Assembly (NCBI GenBank): GCA_041918615.1
Contig: JAYRVH010000030.1
Location: forward strand, 1-64,000
From: JAEUJM01 sp041918615
GTDB taxonomy: Bacteria; Actinomycetota; Acidimicrobiia; Acidimicrobiales; DATDAH01
Reading direction: 5' to 3'
Length of the DNA: 64,000 nt
Part shown: positions 60,731-64,000 of the stretch, piece after piece
Numbering within the stretch: the stretch's first letter is position 1
How the letters are laid out: the number at the start of each line of letters is the position of its first letter
The notes under the pieces: model-generated
Database searches by the model: none
What the model was told of the DNA's origin: nothing
What the model saw: the letters and a program-made list of their open reading frames with translations, nothing else
Made by a program: the position numbers and the translations under genes

Positions 60731-60932
60731 TGATGTGGCGTACTGGGCTGCGGTCGGCCGCAACGATCTACGGTGGTCACCGTACGGAGGGGGTCTGACA
60801 AGAAAGCCGGGGGACTCGCCCGTGAACGTGGGAACTCCCGACCCGCCTCCGGGGTTGAGAGACCTGTAGGCCAGGTTGTCGATGGGCCAGGAGTCGGCGT
60901 ATGCGCTGCATCGTAGAGCCGGGAATACCAGC

Positions 60933-60961
60933 ACTGTAGTTACGAACAGCTGTTCGATCAA
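60933..60961 (-). promoter_or_regulatory. LexA-controlled recA promoter
   Basis: On the minus strand TTGATC (60961-60956) and TACAGT (60938-60933) are separated by exactly 17 bases, and the LexA box CGAACAGCTGTTCG (60943-60956) fills the spacer and touches the -35. This points to recA, giving a leader of about 270 bases; the box also lies 31 bases before the divergent msrB start. Confidence 0.85.
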
Positions 60962-60986
60962 GCACCCACCTGGAGAGAGGCACGAG

Positions 60987-61412
60987 ATGAACGACCGATC
61001 CCCTACCACCGACGAGCAGTACCGCGAGCGACTCACGTCCGAGCAGTACCACGTGACCCGCGAGAAGGGCACCGAGCGAGCCTTCAGCGGCGCCTACTGG
61101 GACTGCAAGGACGAGGGCACCTACCGCTGCGTCTGCTGCGAGTCACCGCTGTTCTCGTCCGTCACCAAGTTCGACTCGGGCACCGGCTGGCCGAGCTTCT
61201 ACGAGGCCCTCGACCCTGACGCGATCGTCACCGAGACGGACCGTTCGTTCGGCATGGCCCGCACCGAGGTCATGTGCGCGACCTGCGGGGCCCACCTGGG
61301 CCACGTGTTCCCCGACGGCCCGCAGCCCTCGGGCGAGCGCTTCTGCATGAACTCGGCCTCGTTGCACCTCGACCGGGACGCGGGCCCCACCGGGCCGACC
61401 GACGAGGGCTGA
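60987..61412 (+). CDS. msrB: Peptide methionine (R)-S-oxide reductase
   Basis: Predicted 141 aa from ATG 60987 with AGAGAGG upstream. Zinc-binding CVCCESPLF and CATCGAHLGHVF, substrate pocket SGTGWPSFYEAL, and the catalytic Cys in GERFCMNSASL. Repairs methionine-R-sulfoxide in proteins using thioredoxin. Divergent from recA and only 31 bases from its LexA box, so damage could alter its expression too. Confidence 0.96.
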   Translation: MNDRSPTTDEQYRERLTSEQYHVTREKGTERAFSGAYWDCKDEGTYRCVCCESPLFSSVTKFDSGTGWPSFYEALDPDAIVTETDRSFGMARTEVMCATCGAHLGHVFPDGPQPSGERFCMNSASLHLDRDAGPTGPTDEG

Positions 61413-61473
61413 CACCACCGTCGACACCCGCACGACACCCGAAAGGCGGCGACCAGGGGGTGATCGACGGCGG

Positions 61474-62097
61474 TCAGCTCGTGGTGGTGGTGTTGTCGCC
61501 GGCCTCTGCCCCGGTCGCACCGCCGAGGATCTCATCGCAGCGACCATCGGAGTCGTTCTCCAGCCGGCCGCCGCAGGTGCTGCCGTAAGCCTCGTAGGCC
61601 GAGTCGACCGGGGTCTGCAGGTAGAGGTCGTCACAGGCCCCGAAGTCACCCCCGAAGCAGTCGTCGGCCAACGCGTCGAACGAGGCGTCATCGCCGAGCT
61701 CGCCCGGCTGTTGCGCGGGACCCGGCTCCTCGAACCGCGCCGCACAGAAGGGAGAGCCGTCCTGCTCGTCGATGCGCCCACCGCACGTCTGCGCGTAGGC
61801 CTCGAGGTCGGAACCGGCCGGGGTGTCGACGAAGAGCTGGTCACACGCCTCCATGTCCCCGTCGAAGCAGTCGCCGGCGAGGGCGTCGTCGGCCGCGTCG
61901 TCGCCCAGGATGTCACGCGGGTCCTCGCCCGGCGGGATGTCGGCGTCGCCCGGCACCGTGGTGGGTGGCGTGGTGACGGTGTCGGTCGGCGTCGTGCCGA
62001 CGGTGGTGGACGCACCACCGCTCACCTCGACGCCCCCACCACAGGCCGCGAGAACGAACAGCAGGGTCGATGCCATCAGTGCGAGTCGGCGGGTCAT
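61474..62097 (-). CDS. Lipoprotein with two Cys-rich repeat units
   Basis: Predicted 207 aa. Lipobox LAAC (Cys19), a Thr/Pro linker, then two copies of a domain of about 45 residues: ALAGDCFDGDMEACDQLF ... LEAYAQTCGGRIDE and ALADDCFGGDFGACDDLYL ... YEAYGSTCGGRLEN. Each has the pattern C-(F)-x-G-D-x-x-A-C-D-x-L ... Y-E-x-Y-x-x-x-C-G-G-R, three Cys per unit plus a fourth nearby. The nearby gene (62146) has one unit. Probably an envelope protein with disulfides; family not named by me. Confidence 0.7.
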   Translation of the reverse strand: MTRRLALMASTLLFVLAACGGGVEVSGGASTTVGTTPTDTVTTPPTTVPGDADIPPGEDPRDILGDDAADDALAGDCFDGDMEACDQLFVDTPAGSDLEAYAQTCGGRIDEQDGSPFCAARFEEPGPAQQPGELGDDASFDALADDCFGGDFGACDDLYLQTPVDSAYEAYGSTCGGRLENDSDGRCDEILGGATGAEAGDNTTTTS

Positions 62098-62145
62098 CGG
62101 GGCTCCTTCACGGCGGTGGAGTCTGAAAGCTAGCGGTTCGGGACC

Positions 62146-62574
62146 TCAACCATCGCCGTAGATGTCCACGCAGAGGCCGGCGGGCTCGTTGCGCCCGCCG
62201 CACGAGTCGCCGTAGGCCTCGTAGGCAGAGTCCGCCTCGCTGTCGAAGAAGAGTCGATCGCACGCCGCGAAGTCACCGCCGAAGCAGCCCTGGGCCAGCG
62301 CGTCGAGGGTGGGATCGTCACCGAGATCGTCGGGCGACTGCGGGACGGTGGCGTTCGGGGACGGCGCGGGAGCCGTGGCGTCGATGGAGTCGGTGGGCTC
62401 GGTGACCGCTCCGGTGGTCGCGGAGGAGACGGGCCCGGTGGTGGGGACCGGGTCGACGACGGTGGTCGGCGAGGTGTCGGCGACGTCACGCACCTCGACC
62501 CCGCCACAGGCGCCGAGCGCGGCCGCGGCGCAGAGGACGCCAATGGCCCAGAAGCGTCGCGCGTTGGCGGTCAC
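62146..62574 (-). CDS. Lipoprotein with one Cys-rich repeat unit (paralogue)
   Basis: Predicted 142 aa. Lipobox LGAC (Cys23), a Thr/Ser/Pro linker with no order, then one Cys-rich unit ALAQGCFGGDFAACDRLFF ... YEAYGDSCGGRNEP and a final C-V-D. Same unit as in the neighbouring gene, so the two arose by duplication. Lgt encoded in this window would lipidate both. Function unknown. Confidence 0.7.
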   Translation of the reverse strand: MTANARRFWAIGVLCAAAALGACGGVEVRDVADTSPTTVVDPVPTTGPVSSATTGAVTEPTDSIDATAPAPSPNATVPQSPDDLGDDPTLDALAQGCFGGDFAACDRLFFDSEADSAYEAYGDSCGGRNEPAGLCVDIYGDG

Positions 62575-62635
62575 CGCAGTGCCGGTCGGGGAATCAATCG
62601 GTGAGTAATCATCGCGCCACGGAGAGTAGCGCCGC

Positions 62636-63877
62636 TCAGGGCGCGCTGGACAACAGACGCTCGCGAAGCAGGTTCAGCAGGCTGATGGTGGAGAACTCAC
62701 GGATGCGCCGGCGGTCACCTGGTAGCCGGATGGCCACCGCCTCGGCGTGGTCGTCCACGGCGACACCCAGGAACACGGTGCCCACGGGCTGGCCTTCCTG
62801 CTCGGCCGGGCCGGCGACACCTGTGGCCGAGATGCCCACATCGGCTCCGAGGACCCTGCGGACGCCCTCGGCCATCGCCTCAGCCGACGCCGCGGAGACC
62901 ACGGGCCCCACCGGCACCCCCAACAGGTCGAACTTCACGCCGGACGCATAGCTGACCACCCCGCCACGCAGCACGTCGCTCGCTCCGGGGACATCGGTGA
63001 GGCGGCTGGTGATCAGGCCCCCCGTGAGCGACTCGGCCACACCCAGGGTGAGCCCCTGGCCGCGCAGCAGGTCGATGACCACGGACTCCATGGTCTCGTG
63101 GTCGACGCCGAACACGAGGTGACCGATGAGGCCGCGCAGCCGGGCTTCCTCGGCGTCCAGAATCGCATCGGCCGACGCGTCATCGGCGGCCTTGGCCGTG
63201 ATCCGGACCTTGAGCCCCTCGATGCCACTCGCCAGGAACGCGAGGGTCGGGTTTCCCAGCTGGTCGAGCTCGGCGATGCGATCGGCGAGCATCTCGGCGA
63301 GGCCTGACTCGGAATGCCCCCAGGTGCGCAAGGTGCGACTCCGGATCACCGAGGCCACGCCGGCCCGGCGCCGCAGGTCGGAGAGCACGGTTCCCCCCAC
63401 CATCTCCTTCATCTCGTAGGGGACGCCCGGCACGGCGTAGACGACCCGATCGCCGACGGGGCAGACGAGGCCGGGCGCGGTACCGGGCATCTCGGCGATG
63501 ACCTCGGCGCCTTCGGGCACGTCGGCCTGGCGGAGGTTGTTCTCGGGCATGACCCGCCCTCGTGACCCGAACATCGCCCGGATGCGCTCCTCGAGGTCGG
63601 CGCGACGCACGAGGGCGACCCCCAGCACGTCGGCGATCACGTCACGGGTGATGTCGTCCTGGGTGGGCCCGAGCCCGCCACACATGATGACGGCGTCACT
63701 GCGGTCGAGGGCGATCCGCAACGCCGAGGCGATGCGCGCCGCGTTGTCGCCCACCTTGGTCTGGAAGTGCGAGTCGATGCCCGACAGGGCGAGTTGCTCT
63801 CCGATCCACGACGAGTTGGTGTCCACGATCTGGCCGAGCAGCAACTCCGTGCCCACGGCGATCACCTCGCAGCGCAC
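62636..63877 (-). CDS. cinA: CinA-family nicotinamide-nucleotide amidase / competence-damage protein
   Basis: Predicted 413 aa, GTG start. N-terminal MoaB/Mog-like domain: AVGTELLLGQIVDTNSSWIG, MCGGLGPTQDDITRD and AVPGVPYEMKEM. C-terminal CinA/PncC amidase domain: GVAESLTGGLITSRLTDVPG, VVSYASGVKFDLLGV and ISATGVAGPAEQEGQPVGTV with the active-site Ser and Lys. In this order it hydrolyses NMN and ADP-ribose. It ends the operon fragment with pgsA 3 bases upstream; pgsA-cinA-recA clustering is common in actinobacteria. Confidence 0.95.
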   Translation of the reverse strand: MRCEVIAVGTELLLGQIVDTNSSWIGEQLALSGIDSHFQTKVGDNAARIASALRIALDRSDAVIMCGGLGPTQDDITRDVIADVLGVALVRRADLEERIRAMFGSRGRVMPENNLRQADVPEGAEVIAEMPGTAPGLVCPVGDRVVYAVPGVPYEMKEMVGGTVLSDLRRRAGVASVIRSRTLRTWGHSESGLAEMLADRIAELDQLGNPTLAFLASGIEGLKVRITAKAADDASADAILDAEEARLRGLIGHLVFGVDHETMESVVIDLLRGQGLTLGVAESLTGGLITSRLTDVPGASDVLRGGVVSYASGVKFDLLGVPVGPVVSAASAEAMAEGVRRVLGADVGISATGVAGPAEQEGQPVGTVFLGVAVDDHAEAVAIRLPGDRRRIREFSTISLLNLLRERLLSSAP

Positions 63878-63880
63878 CGC

Positions 63881-64000
63881 TCAGCTCGCCGGGCCTGAAG
63901 CCATGGTGGTCAGGGCGCGGCGCCCGTCGATGAGGTACTGCGCGCCGGACGTGAGTGTCAACACCAGGGCGGCCCAGAGCAACATCTCGCCCAGCCATGG
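63881..64000 (-). CDS. pgsA: Phosphatidylglycerophosphate synthase, C-terminal end (partial)
   Basis: The last 39 codons of a minus-strand gene that begins right of the window; the text includes EMLLWAALVLTLTSGAQYLI and ends RRALTTMASGPAS. The terminal helix with LTLTSGxxY is the end of CDP-diacylglycerol-glycerol-3-phosphate 3-phosphatidyltransferase. Three bases separate it from cinA, so the two are one operon. Catalytic motif lies outside the window. Confidence 0.75.
   Translation of the reverse strand, partial: PWLGEMLLWAALVLTLTSGAQYLIDGRRALTTMASGPAS

Noticed and set aside
58271..61072. recA start at the upstream end of the open frame (933 codons)
   Set aside because: Residues before the GTG at 60652 have no RecA homology, and the region contains the recA promoter, LexA box and leader repeats.

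Overview
The window is a high-GC chromosomal segment that fits an actinobacterium of the Acidimicrobiia type. The evidence is GTG/TTG starts with 4-nt stop/start overlaps, the CarD regulator, a B12-dependent ribonucleotide reductase under NrdR, actinobacterial LexA boxes (CGAAC-N4-GTTCG) and the gene order nrdR / LysM protein / lexA, which matches Mycobacterium tuberculosis Rv2718c-Rv2720. The lineage is inferred from gene content and order; no marker gene was compared.

Layout. 1-6.5 kb is a decayed mobile region: tails of IS630 and IS3 transposases, a frameshifted transposase, a broken replication-initiator-like gene carrying a 36-bp tandem duplication, and an intact HTH / excisionase / tyrosine integrase block abutting the 3' end of tRNA-Val(GAC). 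6.5-17.2 kb holds small membrane, zinc-ribbon and CNB-domain proteins, a 1207-aa secreted M4 metallopeptidase with duplicated C-terminal domains, tRNA-Cys and tRNA-Gly. 17.2-20.6 kb is a methionine operon (metX, a trans-sulfuration enzyme, an Fpg-type glycosylase) behind a SAM-clan riboswitch. 20.6-38.7 kb is mixed metabolism: a membrane sulfatase, a PEP mutase-family enzyme, an orphan N6-adenine methyltransferase, NUDIX, DEAD-box helicase, glutathione peroxidase, an alkyltransferase-like protein, PhyH dioxygenase, twin APH kinases, lgt, an acyl-CoA dehydrogenase, transporters, SDR, and cytochrome c with a DUF6529 membrane protein. 38.7-41.9 kb is a two-component system divergent from two overlapping genes for Ser/Gly/Pro-rich exported or membrane-anchored proteins.

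41.9-64 kb is the information-processing and lysine core: carD, nrdJ with paired NrdR boxes, nrdR, an SOS LysM protein divergent from lexA across four LexA boxes, a peroxiredoxin, dapE-dapD, a membrane protein, dapC-hflX, dapF-miaA-miaB, recA interrupted by a full-length homing-endonuclease intein, msrB, two paralogous Cys-rich lipoproteins, cinA and the end of pgsA. LexA should control its own gene, the LysM protein and recA; NrdR should control nrdJ; dapC, D, E and F form most of the succinylase route to meso-diaminopimelate.

Most notable: the RecA intein at the same insertion site as in M. tuberculosis but ending Ser-Asn rather than His-Asn; the four-box lexA/LysM control region and the LexA box inside a recognisable recA promoter; a DapF with Ser in place of its first catalytic Cys plus a (9 aa)x3 tandem insert; and the two-component system facing two low-complexity envelope proteins.
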